64,000 nucleotides of DNA from Altibacter sp. HG106 (GCF_028561755.1 NZ_JAQQTD010000003.1:310001-374000), one strand, 5' to 3'; shown: positions 36,147-47,092, counted from the first letter of the stretch. The notes: a model not told the origin generated them from the letters alone. A program made the numbers and translations.

Positions 36147-37581
36147 ATGAGAAGATATAAGGTACTAGGTAATAAGCAATCGTGATCAGAATCCCTATGG
36201 CGATGATATTCAGAAAAACACCAATACGCGCCATTTCATGAACTTTAATATGACCACTCGCAAAAACAATGGCATTCGGTGGTGTCGCCATGGGAAGCAT
36301 GAATGCACAGCTCGAAGCAAGGGTTACGGGAATAACCATTTCCAGAATGGGCACGTCTAATCCTATAGCAATACCTACCACCAAAGGAACTAAAATGGTG
36401 ACTAGGGCCACGTTGCTCATTAATTCAGTCATAAAAAGCATGAGCCCAATGAGCACCGCGGTAATTACCCAAACACTCCAGTGGGTTTTGGTTTCAATAA
36501 ACGTTCCTATAGCGTCAATCATGCCGGCTTCAGTAAGGCCTGAGGCCAGGGCGAGCCCGCCTCCAAACAATACCAAGATCCCCCACGGAAGTCTGGAGGT
36601 ATCGTCCCAGTCTAATGGAAACTTTCGATTATTCCATTCATAAGGAACCACGAACATGGCAATAGCAGCGACCATACTTATGGTGGTATCAGTTAGGTTT
36701 AACGAGGGGAACCATTGATTCAACGGACCACGAAGCATCCAGGCGATGGCGGTTAGTATGAAAATGGTGAGTACGGTTTTTTCTCCTCTGGACATGGGGC
36801 CTAGTTTATCCAGTTCGGTTTGAATAACATCACCGGACGCTTTCAGGTTTCCCAAACCGTTTGGATAAAACACCTTAACAAGCATCAAGTACGTAATTAC
36901 AAGTAACAACGCAGATAGGGGAACGCCCAGTTTCATCCACTGAAAAAAGCCGATATCAATTTGGTATTGTTCGTTCAGAAAAGCCAACATTACGCTATTA
37001 GGCGGTGTTCCGATAAGGGTGCTCATGCCGCCTATATTTGCGGCAAAGGCAATCCCCAACATGATCGTTAGGGCAAAATTTTGATCGTTTTTGGTAAAAC
37101 CATCAGCATCGTTCATGAGCAGTGCGATGACCGAAACCGCAATGGGTAACATCACCACGGTACTTGCCGTATTGCTAATCCACATACTCATCAAGGCCGT
37201 TGCCAGCATAAACCCGAGCACGATTCCGTTGGCCCGTGTACCCGTTAATTTTAGTATTGAGAGTGCGATTCGCTTATGCAATTGTACCTTTTCTAGCGCA
37301 AGCGCAATCACAAAACCTCCGAAAAATAAATACACAATAGGATTTGCATAATTCTCGGTAACGCTTCCTATATCCATAACTCCAAATAAGGGAAATAGCG
37401 CCATTGGCAATAAGGCGGTCACCGGAATGGCGACGGCTTCACTAATCCACCAAATGATCATCCAAACGGCAACCGCTATTACAGCATCCATTTGTGGGCT
37501 AAAAAGTGTGCCGGGGTAGGCTAGGATCGCAAAACACAGGATAGGACCTAATAGAAACGACATCCATTTCGCCTTGTGCAT
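36145..37581 (-). CDS. SLC13/DASS family anion:sodium symporter
   Basis: A polytopic membrane protein of 478 residues from ATG 37581 (MHKAKWMSFLLGP), with about 11-12 hydrophobic segments. The substrate and sodium motif SNTAST occurs in the first half and the paired SNVALVTI in the second, the two inverted halves of DASS transporters. The likely substrates are di- or tricarboxylates, or sulfate. A longer frame from 37644 exists but adds an unlikely polar extension. No neighbour fixes the substrate. Confidence 0.88.
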   Translation of the reverse strand: MHKAKWMSFLLGPILCFAILAYPGTLFSPQMDAVIAVAVWMIIWWISEAVAIPVTALLPMALFPLFGVMDIGSVTENYANPIVYLFFGGFVIALALEKVQLHKRIALSILKLTGTRANGIVLGFMLATALMSMWISNTASTVVMLPIAVSVIALLMNDADGFTKNDQNFALTIMLGIAFAANIGGMSTLIGTPPNSVMLAFLNEQYQIDIGFFQWMKLGVPLSALLLVITYLMLVKVFYPNGLGNLKASGDVIQTELDKLGPMSRGEKTVLTIFILTAIAWMLRGPLNQWFPSLNLTDTTISMVAAIAMFVVPYEWNNRKFPLDWDDTSRLPWGILVLFGGGLALASGLTEAGMIDAIGTFIETKTHWSVWVITAVLIGLMLFMTELMSNVALVTILVPLVVGIAIGLDVPILEMVIPVTLASSCAFMLPMATPPNAIVFASGHIKVHEMARIGVFLNIIAIGILITIAYYLVPYIFS

Positions 37582-37779
37582 GGTTGGTTCTTTTAAAATG
37601 ATGCGGAAAGATAAAAAAACCTCCCCACATCGTTGAGAGCTCATGTAAGGAACTAATATTTATACATTCAAAAAGCAACATGAGGGTAGCCATGATCTCT
37701 TGAGTATTCGAAAGCTTTCATCTTTGAAGTCAGGAAATTAAGGTGTAATAATAATCGCATTCCACCATCTCAAAGCCAT

Positions 37780-37805
37780 TGAAATACCCCGTATTGGGTA
37801 TTTCA
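37780..37805. promoter_or_regulatory. Perfect 10-bp inverted repeat, operator candidate
   Basis: TGAAATACCC (37780-37789) and GGGTATTTCA (37796-37805) are separated by 6 bases. The site lies 45 bases upstream of the outer-membrane protein ATG at 37850 and about 18 bases before a TACCTTG-like box at 37823. There is no T-run after it, so an operator is more likely than a terminator. Confidence 0.55.
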
Positions 37806-37849
37806 CAGCATACGACTATTTCTACCTTGTGATTGCTAATTCGCTTATT

Positions 37850-39127
37850 ATGAAAATCGCATTATTGATAACGGCTTTTATTTTTTTTGGAGTGCATGAA
37901 ATTTTTGGTCAGAAATCCATAGAAGCAATTGATAAACTTGCTATTCAAGAAAAAATAAGCATCTCGAAAAACAATGACTCGGTACCCGGTTTACAACCAT
38001 TTTTAAAAGGGCTTAGGGCACAAGAGGTGTCAGAAACCAAAATCAATGGGAAACTGGGCTTTGGGCTTACATTAAAAAACTCTCAGAATCAGGACCTGTC
38101 CGAATTTCGTGTCAGTGCGGAAGCAAGCAGAGGCTTCTTTCCAGGAGAATTTGAGTTTGAATCCTCCTTAAACGTTCAGGTACGAGATGGGGTCTTTATC
38201 GAAAATTTGTCTACCCTCGCAATGTCTTATGATCATCACATTGGCAATGAATTACAATATGAGTTTTATTCCTTTATTAGACGTAGTTCGAATAACTTTC
38301 TGAATATCGATCAGCGATATGAAGTGGGGGTAGGACTGGTTTGGAATGCCTATCTCTCCGGAAGCAGCCTTGTGACAAAAGAAGATAACATCAACAAAGA
38401 AAATACTTCACCAGAAAACAAAGAGAAATTAATTTCTTCGGAACGAAAAAAAAGGCTAACACCAGCGGGAGCAACCAAATTCAATCAACTGCGTTCCTTT
38501 GAATGCAATAACGAACGAATTGGAAAAAACCCATCGGAAGCATTTTTGTCATGCTGTAGCGAGAACGTTTGTTTTAAAGGAGGTCAAGGCTTGTTGACAA
38601 AAAAAGAGATAGTCGCGTTTCGCAATTCGATGCGTCGGTCTGTACTTTCTGTTATAAAAGAAGAAAGCAAAATTCGCTTTTCAATGCTTGCGGGAATAAA
38701 TTATGAAAGTGAACGCACTAGCGATTCTCTTCAATTGAGATATACGGATACAATCTTTGAAAAACGCTCCTTTGATCCCGTAAATTTGGTTCGGGCAGTG
38801 ATAGGGTCTGGGCTAGAATTAAAAATTGACAAATTCAGTCTGAAATCGAAATGTTATTTTAAAGTAGGTGTTTCAGACGGCGCCCTGGAAAACGAAGTTA
38901 GCGAAGGTCCATTTTCTAATAAGCGAGTGGATTATCGTTTAGAGTGGATAACCAGCAGCAGTCTTAAAATAAGTGAAAATATAAGCTTAAAAGGCACATT
39001 GTTATATACCCACATTAATGCTCCGAGGCGTGCCTATTTTACCGTAGTGGGCGTTGACGACCTTCAATTGTATCAGGCCGCCAATCGGTTCTTGAATTTT
39101 CAATTAGGTTTTGAATACAAGCTGTAA
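37850..39127 (+). CDS. Unknown outer-membrane beta-barrel-like protein
   Basis: A signal peptide (MKIALLITAFIFFGVHEIFG) is followed by amphipathic strand-rich sequence with barrel-like runs such as FEFESSLNVQVRDG and YRLEWITSSSLKIS, and a C-terminal strand ending FQLGFEYKL, as in outer-membrane barrels. Between the halves (about residues 180-265) lies a hydrophilic lysine-rich insert with four Cys (FECNN, SCCSENVC). I do not recognise a family. It could be a porin-like or DUF481-like protein. The ATG at 37850 is preferred to a GTG at 37829. Confidence 0.7.
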   Translation: MKIALLITAFIFFGVHEIFGQKSIEAIDKLAIQEKISISKNNDSVPGLQPFLKGLRAQEVSETKINGKLGFGLTLKNSQNQDLSEFRVSAEASRGFFPGEFEFESSLNVQVRDGVFIENLSTLAMSYDHHIGNELQYEFYSFIRRSSNNFLNIDQRYEVGVGLVWNAYLSGSSLVTKEDNINKENTSPENKEKLISSERKKRLTPAGATKFNQLRSFECNNERIGKNPSEAFLSCCSENVCFKGGQGLLTKKEIVAFRNSMRRSVLSVIKEESKIRFSMLAGINYESERTSDSLQLRYTDTIFEKRSFDPVNLVRAVIGSGLELKIDKFSLKSKCYFKVGVSDGALENEVSEGPFSNKRVDYRLEWITSSSLKISENISLKGTLLYTHINAPRRAYFTVVGVDDLQLYQAANRFLNFQLGFEYKL

Positions 39128-39158
39128 GAAACAGGGGCGATTTTAGCCTGAAACATTG

Positions 39159-39878
39159 CTAGCTAAATACTGTTTGCAAGACTTCTAAGGATTTGGGTTG
39201 TTTGAAGTTTTCAACATGCAACTGGTAATATTCCAAAAGCCAGCTTAGAGCCTCTTTACGCTGGGTTTTGGACACTCGAACGTTGCCCACATCTTCCCAA
39301 CTTAGATCGTTATAGGCCAAAATGCATTGAACAGCTTCCCGCGTTTTAATGGCGTGTCCAAATTCCTGCATCTGAAATGATCCTTCCAACATGTTGAAGT
39401 AGGGCAACTGCGCTTCGGAAAAATCTGGGTAGAAGCCCAAATATGCGGTAAGTTTCAGCAGGAATAGAATCGGAAAATGCGTGCTTTTTGAACTGACATC
39501 CAATCGCAATAGCGATTCCTGTAAAAATTGGAATAAAGCTTCATTGGCTTCTTCCTCTTTTATGCTGCTTTTAAGGACTTCGGCTAAAAACAAGGTAACC
39601 GAACTTTTTATCACATCGGTATGCAGACTTTGATACGGATAGGCTACCTGAGCTTCGCGAATCCGTTCTAAGGTGCCTTTATCGCGGTGGACGGCATCGA
39701 TATTGAGTTGTGTAAGCGGTTGGAAATAGGAGGGCTTTAGTTTTCCGCGTTTCGATTTTAGTAAGTTCCGAAGCAAATAACTTTTTAGACCCGCTTCTTT
39801 GGTGTAGCAGCTAACAATCAGGTCGGCTTCGGAATATTTTACCGCAGTTAGTACAATCGCCGGGGTCGTAACCGTCAT
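39159..39878 (-). CDS. recO: DNA repair protein RecO
   Basis: RecO works with RecF and RecR to load RecA at gaps. The N-terminal OB fold is recognisable (TPAIVLTAVKYSEADLIVSCYTKEAGL, in pieces) with the conserved basic stretch LLKSKRGKLKPSYFQPL. The C-terminal helical part has no zinc cysteine cluster. Length 239 is normal. The start ATG overlaps the porZ stop by one base (TAATG), a conserved porZ-recO operon in Bacteroidota. Confidence 0.9.
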   Translation of the reverse strand: MTVTTPAIVLTAVKYSEADLIVSCYTKEAGLKSYLLRNLLKSKRGKLKPSYFQPLTQLNIDAVHRDKGTLERIREAQVAYPYQSLHTDVIKSSVTLFLAEVLKSSIKEEEANEALFQFLQESLLRLDVSSKSTHFPILFLLKLTAYLGFYPDFSEAQLPYFNMLEGSFQMQEFGHAIKTREAVQCILAYNDLSWEDVGNVRVSKTQRKEALSWLLEYYQLHVENFKQPKSLEVLQTVFS

Positions 39879-42172
39879 TATCTTACAACCATAATTTTGG
39901 AGACCGTTGTTTCGATTCCGTCATCGGTGCTAATGAGCACTAGGTACACCCCTGAAGCGACACGATACTCTCCAAAGGCGGTAGTGTCCCATAACACGCT
40001 TCCTCCTTCACTAGTGGTTTCAAAGACTAAATTCCCTTCAATATCGGTGATTTTCACATTGGCATTAGAAGTTAAGCCGTCGATAGTCACATTTCCTGTA
40101 AATCCTGGCCGCACCGGGTTGGGAAACGCATATACATTTTCGAGGTTGTCACGAGGCGCCGTTGCTGTTCCATCGTAGGCTACGAGGCCATTAGCAGTGG
40201 CAAAATACACCCGACCCGTAAAATTATCGATATCGATATCCTGCACATTATCGCTGGGCAGAGGTGAATTGTCCTTGGTAAAACGCAATAAGGTCTCCTG
40301 CCCATCCGAGGAGAGATAAAACACTCCCGAGGTGGCGGTTGCGATCCACTTATTATTACTGCCGTCTACTTCAATATCAGTAATCGATTGCTGAAAGAGT
40401 AGTTCTTGCGGCACGCCGTCTTCTAGAATGATAATTTCTTGGGCATCGGTATTGGCACCTTCCTCAAAAAAGCCACCCACGTTGAACAAAACGCGCAGTC
40501 CTTCGAGGGTGCCGATCCACAACCTACCGCTATTGTCAAACTGCAAGGCTCGAATGTTGGGGGATGGCAGGTTTCCGCTTCCGGTTCCTTCAGAAATACT
40601 ATTGAACGCGCCCGTATCGGGATTGTATCCTATCAATCCACTTTGTGCTGTTCCGAAGAACACCAACCCTTGATCATTTACTTTTACCTCGGTAAAGGCC
40701 AGTTCATCTTCTCCGGTAATGATAGCACTTACGTCTATCTTGGTGAAACTATCTCCCGGGCCCACGCGAATAAGCCCGTCATTCACCCGCGACTGTGTAA
40801 CCCACAGGTTTCCCTGATTGTCGTAAGAAGCGCCAAATAAACGTATTCCCGCATCCGGATCGTCAAATGCGAGTTCGAGCGGACTATTTGTTTCGTTGAA
40901 TAAAACACTGGGCGTTTGCTCCTGAATTTTAACCAGTCCCTTCTGAAAAGAGCTCATATAAACTTCAGATGTATTCTCTGGATTGATGGCAACGCGTACC
41001 AGATCGTTGGCGTTAAAGACCTCTTCTACTTCGAGGTTGGTCCAAGTGTCTTCCACAAGGTTACTTACGCCACGGAAGGTTAGTGGAAAAGGATTAAAGG
41101 TTACCGAGACTTCTCCAAACACCACCCAAACCTGTCCCGGCGTGACATCCAGCGCAAACGGAGTATTTAAAATAGGGCCGTCTGGCAAAATCTGCTCGGT
41201 ACCGGACCCGCTGAAAGGAGCTCGTATCATCCCTTGAAATTGTGTTCCTACATAAAAGAAATTATTAAAGGCGATCCCCGAAATAAGTTCGTAGGGCTCA
41301 AAGTCAGGAAATGAAGTCGTAGCTCCCAAGGTCTGAAAATTGAGGTCGAAGGCCTGCACGCCGCGATTGGTGGTAATGGATAACGCCTCTTCGGTGGCTT
41401 CAAAATCTACTACCGTAGAAAAACTTCCTACTTGTTCGAATCCGGTGCCGGGCGCATATCGAAATACGGCGTCGTTCGACCGCAATAAATAGAGCTGCCC
41501 TCCAATCTCTTGCGCGCCTTTGTAGGCACTTGATTGAAGGGGGGTCCATTCCTCAAAATCAATGAGATCGTCATTGGCCACTTCGGCCTGATAAATTCCG
41601 CCATCGGTGGAAGCTGCATAAATAAATGGCTCTACCACGGCTGTTTGTGCAATATTGATTTGTGAGCCCAAAGGCCCAATAAAATAGCTGTCTCCAAATT
41701 CCAAAGCGGCCAGATCGAACACTGAAATTCCGTATTCGGTGCTAATGTATGCCAGCCCGTTGTATTCATTAAACTGATTAATGCGCTTTCTATCCGGAGG
41801 AATGCTGGGCTTGTCGAGAATATCCACCACGGTAAATACGTCTTCTTCCCCATCCATCACCACTTCTATGAGTCCGTTTTCATAACCGATGAGCAATACG
41901 TTGAAATTCTGACTGTAATACAGAGTAGAAATTTGATCTCCGGCCAGACCATTGACGGTAGAAAGTGTTGTTATTTCTTGGGTGCTGAGGTCGTAACTAA
42001 ATACCGCATTGGTAGAGGCGGCATAGACGCGGTCGTTCCCAACCACGATATCCTTCACCGTCACATAGGAGAAAAAATCAGACCAGGTGTCTTCAAAGTT
42101 CTGTGCGGAAAGCCGAAAGGTAGCCAGCACGATCAGAATACAAACGATGGGCTTCATAGGGTTTGATGACAT
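39878..42172 (-). CDS. porZ: PorZ, type IX secretion system sortase-complex component
   Basis: A signal peptide lies after MKPIVCILIVLATFRLSA (the second Met at 42157 may be the true start). Two seven-bladed propeller-like regions follow, with repeats such as GRLWIGTLEGL, GNLWVTQSR and NNKWIATATSGVFYLSS. The last 85 residues form a T9SS type A sorting domain (VYAFPNPV, then SGVYLVLIS and KIMVVR). In Porphyromonas PorZ is a surface partner of the PorU sortase that presents A-LPS. The recO linkage supports the call. Confidence 0.88.
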   Translation of the reverse strand: MSSNPMKPIVCILIVLATFRLSAQNFEDTWSDFFSYVTVKDIVVGNDRVYAASTNAVFSYDLSTQEITTLSTVNGLAGDQISTLYYSQNFNVLLIGYENGLIEVVMDGEEDVFTVVDILDKPSIPPDRKRINQFNEYNGLAYISTEYGISVFDLAALEFGDSYFIGPLGSQINIAQTAVVEPFIYAASTDGGIYQAEVANDDLIDFEEWTPLQSSAYKGAQEIGGQLYLLRSNDAVFRYAPGTGFEQVGSFSTVVDFEATEEALSITTNRGVQAFDLNFQTLGATTSFPDFEPYELISGIAFNNFFYVGTQFQGMIRAPFSGSGTEQILPDGPILNTPFALDVTPGQVWVVFGEVSVTFNPFPLTFRGVSNLVEDTWTNLEVEEVFNANDLVRVAINPENTSEVYMSSFQKGLVKIQEQTPSVLFNETNSPLELAFDDPDAGIRLFGASYDNQGNLWVTQSRVNDGLIRVGPGDSFTKIDVSAIITGEDELAFTEVKVNDQGLVFFGTAQSGLIGYNPDTGAFNSISEGTGSGNLPSPNIRALQFDNSGRLWIGTLEGLRVLFNVGGFFEEGANTDAQEIIILEDGVPQELLFQQSITDIEVDGSNNKWIATATSGVFYLSSDGQETLLRFTKDNSPLPSDNVQDIDIDNFTGRVYFATANGLVAYDGTATAPRDNLENVYAFPNPVRPGFTGNVTIDGLTSNANVKITDIEGNLVFETTSEGGSVLWDTTAFGEYRVASGVYLVLISTDDGIETTVSKIMVVR

Positions 42173-42220
42173 TGCTATAATAACAAGCTAAAATACTATT
42201 TATTGCCGCAATCGTCCAAT

Positions 42221-42248
42221 AAAAAAGGCTTCCTGTATGGAAGCCTTT
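42221..42248 (-). terminator. Rho-independent terminator of gdhA
   Basis: On the minus strand AAAGGCTTCC, loop of 5, GGAAGCCTTT, then TTTTTT-type tail. Plus-strand arms are 42224-42233 and 42239-42248. It lies 20 bases after the gdhA stop. Confidence 0.9.
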
Positions 42249-42268
42249 CTAAGTCGTTTGTGATGCTT

Positions 42269-43615
<1,347 letters not shown>

Positions 43616-43711
43616 TTAAAAATTTATAGGTATTAGTAAATTTAAGGTTCAAATACGATTTGCTTCAGAAATGAGTTTTATGTAAAGTCAAACGCCCTTA
43701 ATTTGGCTTCT

Positions 43712-43723
43712 GAAAACGTTTTC
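43712..43723. promoter_or_regulatory. Perfect palindrome GAAAACGTTTTC at the gdhA transcription start
   Basis: A 12-bp perfect palindrome with the central CG typical of LacI-family operators. It lies 10 bases downstream of the gdhA -7 element. The same 12-mer occurs at 56154-56165. Confidence 0.65.
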
Positions 43724-43733
43724 GTTTTGGTGG

Positions 43734-43741
43734 CAAATATA
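43734..43741 (-). promoter_or_regulatory. gdhA -7 element
   Basis: On the minus strand the bases read TATATTTG, a full match to TAnnTTTG. Confidence 0.6.
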
Positions 43742-43826
43742 CGGGTTATGTAAAAATTAAGAGATAAAAAAACCACATAAAAACACTTAAATTAAGCATT
43801 ATATTTCGCTGTTAGATATGTTTTTA

Positions 43827-43834
43827 TATATTTG
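43827..43834 (+). promoter_or_regulatory. -7 element of the outer-membrane protein gene
   Basis: TATATTTG, a full consensus match, ends 27 bases before ATG 43862. Confidence 0.6.
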
Positions 43835-43861
43835 TCTCGTCTCAAATTAATCGTTTTAACC

Positions 43862-44671
43862 ATGAATACCAGGAATTTGCTATTGGTATTTCTCCTTCTT
43901 GCATTTGCCAAGCAGGACCTGCATAGCCAGTTTGGCTTTTCTCATGAAATAGGTGTCATAACCGGTCCTGTGGTGTTCTATTCCGACTACGGACAACGGT
44001 ATGATTTTGAAACAAACGCAGGGAATGTGGGCATCGGGATTGGACTAGTACACTACATCAACTTCTCTTATCGGGCAGATTGTAATTGCTATACAAGAGA
44101 TACCTACTTTAATGATCATTTTAAAATTCGGTCTGAATTAGACTACCACAAAACCAATTTTGAACATTTTGGAGAGTGGGTAGATCCGGATCGTGAATCC
44201 ATTACCGCCAATCAACTTCGCGCCATGAAAGGTTCCACACGGGTGATCGAACTTGGAGCACAATTGGAATATTTTCCCTTAAGCATTCGGGATTTCGCGG
44301 CTGGAGGCTTTCGGTTGGCACCCTTTGCCAGTTTAGGAGCCCACTGGGTAAATTATGATCCAGAGGTGTATTCTGAACTCGGGGATTTAGTGCTCGGGGT
44401 GGATGGTGACGGAAACCAGATTTTCAACCCGGAAACGGTTCCCGCAAAATACTTTGATTCCTTTCAGCAAGACTCAGATTCCACCTGGGCCATTGTGATG
44501 AGTCTAGGTACACGTTACAAATTAGGGCCATTGAGCGACTTGATGCTAGATGCGCGTTGGACCTATTATCTATCAAATTGGGTAGACGGTTTAAATCCTG
44601 ATGTGCCTGAGAATAAAGCAAACGACTGGAATTTTTGGATCAATATAGGATATATCTATTACATCGATTAA
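43862..44671 (+). CDS. Conserved flavobacterial outer-membrane barrel protein next to gdhA
   Basis: From ATG 43862 the 269-residue protein has a signal peptide (MNTRNLLLVFLLLAFAKQDLHS) and then a barrel-like alternation of strands: GFSHEIGVITGPVVFYSDYG, an Asp/Asn-rich loop with a CNC pair (RADCNCYTRD), GAQLEYFPLS, and a final WNFWINIGYIYYID. Proteins of this form beside gdhA in flavobacteria are annotated as the THC0290_0291 family and sometimes mislabelled glutamate dehydrogenase. No function is known. A strong terminator follows. Confidence 0.75.
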   Translation: MNTRNLLLVFLLLAFAKQDLHSQFGFSHEIGVITGPVVFYSDYGQRYDFETNAGNVGIGIGLVHYINFSYRADCNCYTRDTYFNDHFKIRSELDYHKTNFEHFGEWVDPDRESITANQLRAMKGSTRVIELGAQLEYFPLSIRDFAAGGFRLAPFASLGAHWVNYDPEVYSELGDLVLGVDGDGNQIFNPETVPAKYFDSFQQDSDSTWAIVMSLGTRYKLGPLSDLMLDARWTYYLSNWVDGLNPDVPENKANDWNFWINIGYIYYID

Positions 44672-44690
44672 AACATATAATTATTCCATT

Positions 44691-44724
44691 AAAAAGGCGC
44701 TTTTTCAGAAAAGCGCCTTTTTTT
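44691..44724 (+). terminator. Rho-independent terminator
   Basis: AAAAAGGCGCTTTT (44691-44704), TCAG loop, AAAAGCGCCTTTTT (44709-44722) and further T. It lies between two convergent genes and could act in both directions. Confidence 0.93.
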
Positions 44725-44745
44725 ATATCGAATGGTATCTGCTCG

Positions 44746-45888
44746 CTAGCCAATAGCCTGTTTTAAGTCGGCTACCAGATCTTCGGCATCTTCTATTCCT
44801 ACACTCAGTCGAATTAATGAATCGACTACTCCTGTCTTTTCACGTTCTTCCTTTGGAATACTGGCATGGGTCATGCTGGCTGGATGTCCCGCTAAACTTT
44901 CCACCCCTCCAAGGCTTTCCGCTAGTGTGAAGACCTTGAGCTTTTCAACGATCTTGATCGCTTCTTCGTAATCATTTCCTTTGGTGACAAAAGAGATCAT
45001 CCCACCAAAATCCTTCATCTGGGCTTTGGCCACCTCGTGATTAGGATGCGAAGGCAGTCCCGGCCAATACACCGCTTCAATCTTTGGGTGATTCGCCAAA
45101 TATTCTGCCACCGCCTTACCATTTTCGCAATGACGTTGCATCCGTACATGTAAGGTTTTTAAACCGCGCAACATCAAAAAGCTATCTTGGGGCCCACAGA
45201 TTGCACCGCTTGCGTTCTGAATAAAATAAAGCTTTTCAGCTAAGGCTTTGTCGTTTACAACAAGGGCGCCCATCACTACATCACTATGACCTCCTAGGTA
45301 TTTGGTAGCACTGTGCATAATTATATCGGCACCTAAATCTAACGGCTGTTGTAAATAAGGTGTAGCGAAGGTGTTATCGACCGCCAGTAAGACTTCGTGT
45401 TTTTTAGCAACTTCCGCACAGGCTTTAATATCGATGATGTTCATCATGGGATTGGTAGGCGTCTCCACCCAAATCATCCTGGTATTCTCGTTAATGTAGT
45501 CTTCGATGTTCTCGGCATTTTCCATTCCGATGAAATGAAACTTGATCCCAAATCCTTCAAATACCTGTGTAAACAATCGATAGGTGCCTCCGTACAGATC
45601 GTTGGTGGAAATCACCTCATCCCCCGGTTGTAAGGTTTTTATCACCGCGTCAATAGCGGCTAAACCACTTCCAAAGGCTAAGCCATACTGCCCGTTTTCA
45701 ATACTCGCCAGTGCACGCTCTAAAGCAGCTCTGGTGGGGTTTCCGCTTCGGGAATACTCAAACCCTTTGTGGCCCCCAGGAGTGCTCTGAGAATAGGTGC
45801 TTACTTGATAAATGGGAGGCATTACCGCACCGTAGGCGGGATCTACATCGTGTTGACCTCCATGGATTGTTTTCGTGTTAAATTTCAT
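44746..45888 (-). CDS. metB: Cystathionine gamma-synthase-type PLP enzyme
   Basis: A Cys/Met metabolism PLP enzyme of 380 residues. The PLP lysine is Lys197 in SATKYLGGHSD; EYSRSGNPTR (44-53) binds the neighbouring subunit's cofactor. It joins homoserine ester and cysteine to cystathionine or splits cystathionine; sequence alone does not separate synthase from gamma-lyase. I start at ATG 45888 (MKFNTKTIHGG); the frame stays open to 46077 but that extension has no family match. No SAM riboswitch is visible upstream. Confidence 0.88.
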   Translation of the reverse strand: MKFNTKTIHGGQHDVDPAYGAVMPPIYQVSTYSQSTPGGHKGFEYSRSGNPTRAALERALASIENGQYGLAFGSGLAAIDAVIKTLQPGDEVISTNDLYGGTYRLFTQVFEGFGIKFHFIGMENAENIEDYINENTRMIWVETPTNPMMNIIDIKACAEVAKKHEVLLAVDNTFATPYLQQPLDLGADIIMHSATKYLGGHSDVVMGALVVNDKALAEKLYFIQNASGAICGPQDSFLMLRGLKTLHVRMQRHCENGKAVAEYLANHPKIEAVYWPGLPSHPNHEVAKAQMKDFGGMISFVTKGNDYEEAIKIVEKLKVFTLAESLGGVESLAGHPASMTHASIPKEEREKTGVVDSLIRLSVGIEDAEDLVADLKQAIG

Positions 45889-45968
45889 AAAATCTGTCTT
45901 CAGTTTTTTTCCTAGAACAAAAGTACTATAATCCTTTCTGAATGTGAATTCTGTTGTATTTTTAACGT

Positions 45969-46733
45969 ATGTTTGAACGAATAAGCCTCTTATTTCTACT
46001 GTTACTGTTATTGGGCTGTGCAGACCCTGCCCCCTTGTCGTTTGAGAACCTTTCGTTTTCTGAAGAAGAGTTGGCAATGTGTACTTCGGTGGCCTGTCCT
46101 GAAATTTCGTTACAGTACATTCAGGCGGAAGGGTCTGATGATCTGGCCAATCAAATCAACCAAGAGGTGGAAGCGTTGCTCATTAATGCCTTGCACATTG
46201 GTGATCCGGATGAGCCTATTACAGCGACCCATCTTTCCGAAGCGGCCCAGGAATTTGTGAACACCTACCGGCTGCATGTCGCTGAGTTTCCCGACATGCC
46301 AGCTGCGTATGCGGTTGAAGCCACGATTTCGGAGCGATTTCAGAATGACCAATACCTGTCCTTGGAAGCAAACGTATATACCTATACCGGTGGCGCGCAC
46401 GGGTATGGAAGCACCTCCTTTTTGCTATTTGATAAGGCCCTGGGGACCTCCATTTCATTTCCGGAGGTGATCGCTGATTGGGAGGCTTTTGAAGCGTACG
46501 TTGAAACAGCGTTTCGAAAGGCCTATGAGCTCTCAGCAGCAGATTCGATTAACGCCAACGGCTTTTGGTTCGAGAAAGACCAGTTTTATATTCCTAAAAG
46601 CATCGGGTTCACTTCCGAAGGTGTGTTGTTAATTTACAACCCCTACGAGATTGCTAGCTACGCGGAAGGTGCCATCGAGCTATCACTTCCGTGGAAAGAT
46701 ATTGAACCTTACCTAAAAACCTCTTCCTTATGA
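45969..46733 (+). CDS. DUF4163/DUF3298-type lipoprotein
   Basis: The lipoprotein signal is MFERISLLFLLLLLLGC (lipid Cys17). The mature part has the layout of PdaC/RsiV-like proteins: a DUF4163-like half with TYTGGAHGYGST (about 138-149) and a DUF3298 half with SLPWKDIEPYL at the end. Such domains occur in anti-sigma factors and cell-wall deacetylases, but no deacetylase domain is fused here. It overlaps the ArsC-like gene by 4 bases. Confidence 0.78.
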   Translation: MFERISLLFLLLLLLGCADPAPLSFENLSFSEEELAMCTSVACPEISLQYIQAEGSDDLANQINQEVEALLINALHIGDPDEPITATHLSEAAQEFVNTYRLHVAEFPDMPAAYAVEATISERFQNDQYLSLEANVYTYTGGAHGYGSTSFLLFDKALGTSISFPEVIADWEAFEAYVETAFRKAYELSAADSINANGFWFEKDQFYIPKSIGFTSEGVLLIYNPYEIASYAEGAIELSLPWKDIEPYLKTSSL

Positions 46734-47089
46734 AAAAGATATATTATTTAGAAAGTTGTGATACATGCAAACGGATCATAAAGGAAATCGACCTTCCGCA
46801 AGCCTTTATTAAACAGAACATTAAAACAGAAGGCATCACAGAAGAAGAATTGGAAGAGCTTTACAACTTGGCCGGTAGCTACGAAGCCCTATTCAGTAGG
46901 CGCGCGCAACGGTATCGCGAACAAAATTTAAAAGATAAAGAACTGCTAGACGAAGATTATAAAAACCTCATTCTAGAACACTACACTTTTTTAAAGCGTC
47001 CGGTGATCGTCAATAACGATGAAATCTTTATCGGAAACAGCAAAAAAACCGTCGCAGCTGCCAAAGCCGCTATCCACTCAAATACTTAA
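46730..47089 (+). CDS. ArsC/Spx-type thioredoxin-fold protein
   Basis: The 119-residue protein opens MKKIYYLESCDTCKRI, with a CxxC pair (Cys10, Cys13) as in Spx and ArsC-like proteins, and KRPVIV near residue 93. These proteins reduce arsenate with glutaredoxin or act as redox regulators; there is no ars operon, so arsenate reduction should not be assumed. It overlaps the upstream lipoprotein gene as ATGA and precedes a DMT transporter by 3 bases. Confidence 0.83.
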   Translation: MKKIYYLESCDTCKRIIKEIDLPQAFIKQNIKTEGITEEELEELYNLAGSYEALFSRRAQRYREQNLKDKELLDEDYKNLILEHYTFLKRPVIVNNDEIFIGNSKKTVAAAKAAIHSNT

Positions 47090-47092
47090 TTG

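Noticed and set aside
45889-45968. SAM riboswitch or other leader in front of metB
   Set aside because: Only 80 bases separate metB from a divergent gene and no riboswitch-like helices are visible.
45889-46077. Longer N-terminus of the cystathionine gamma-synthase frame
   Set aside because: The extension overlaps the divergent lipoprotein gene and has no family-like sequence.
46730-47089. Arsenate reductase in an arsenic operon
   Set aside because: The CxxC start is Spx-like and no arsenic transporter or ArsR gene is near.
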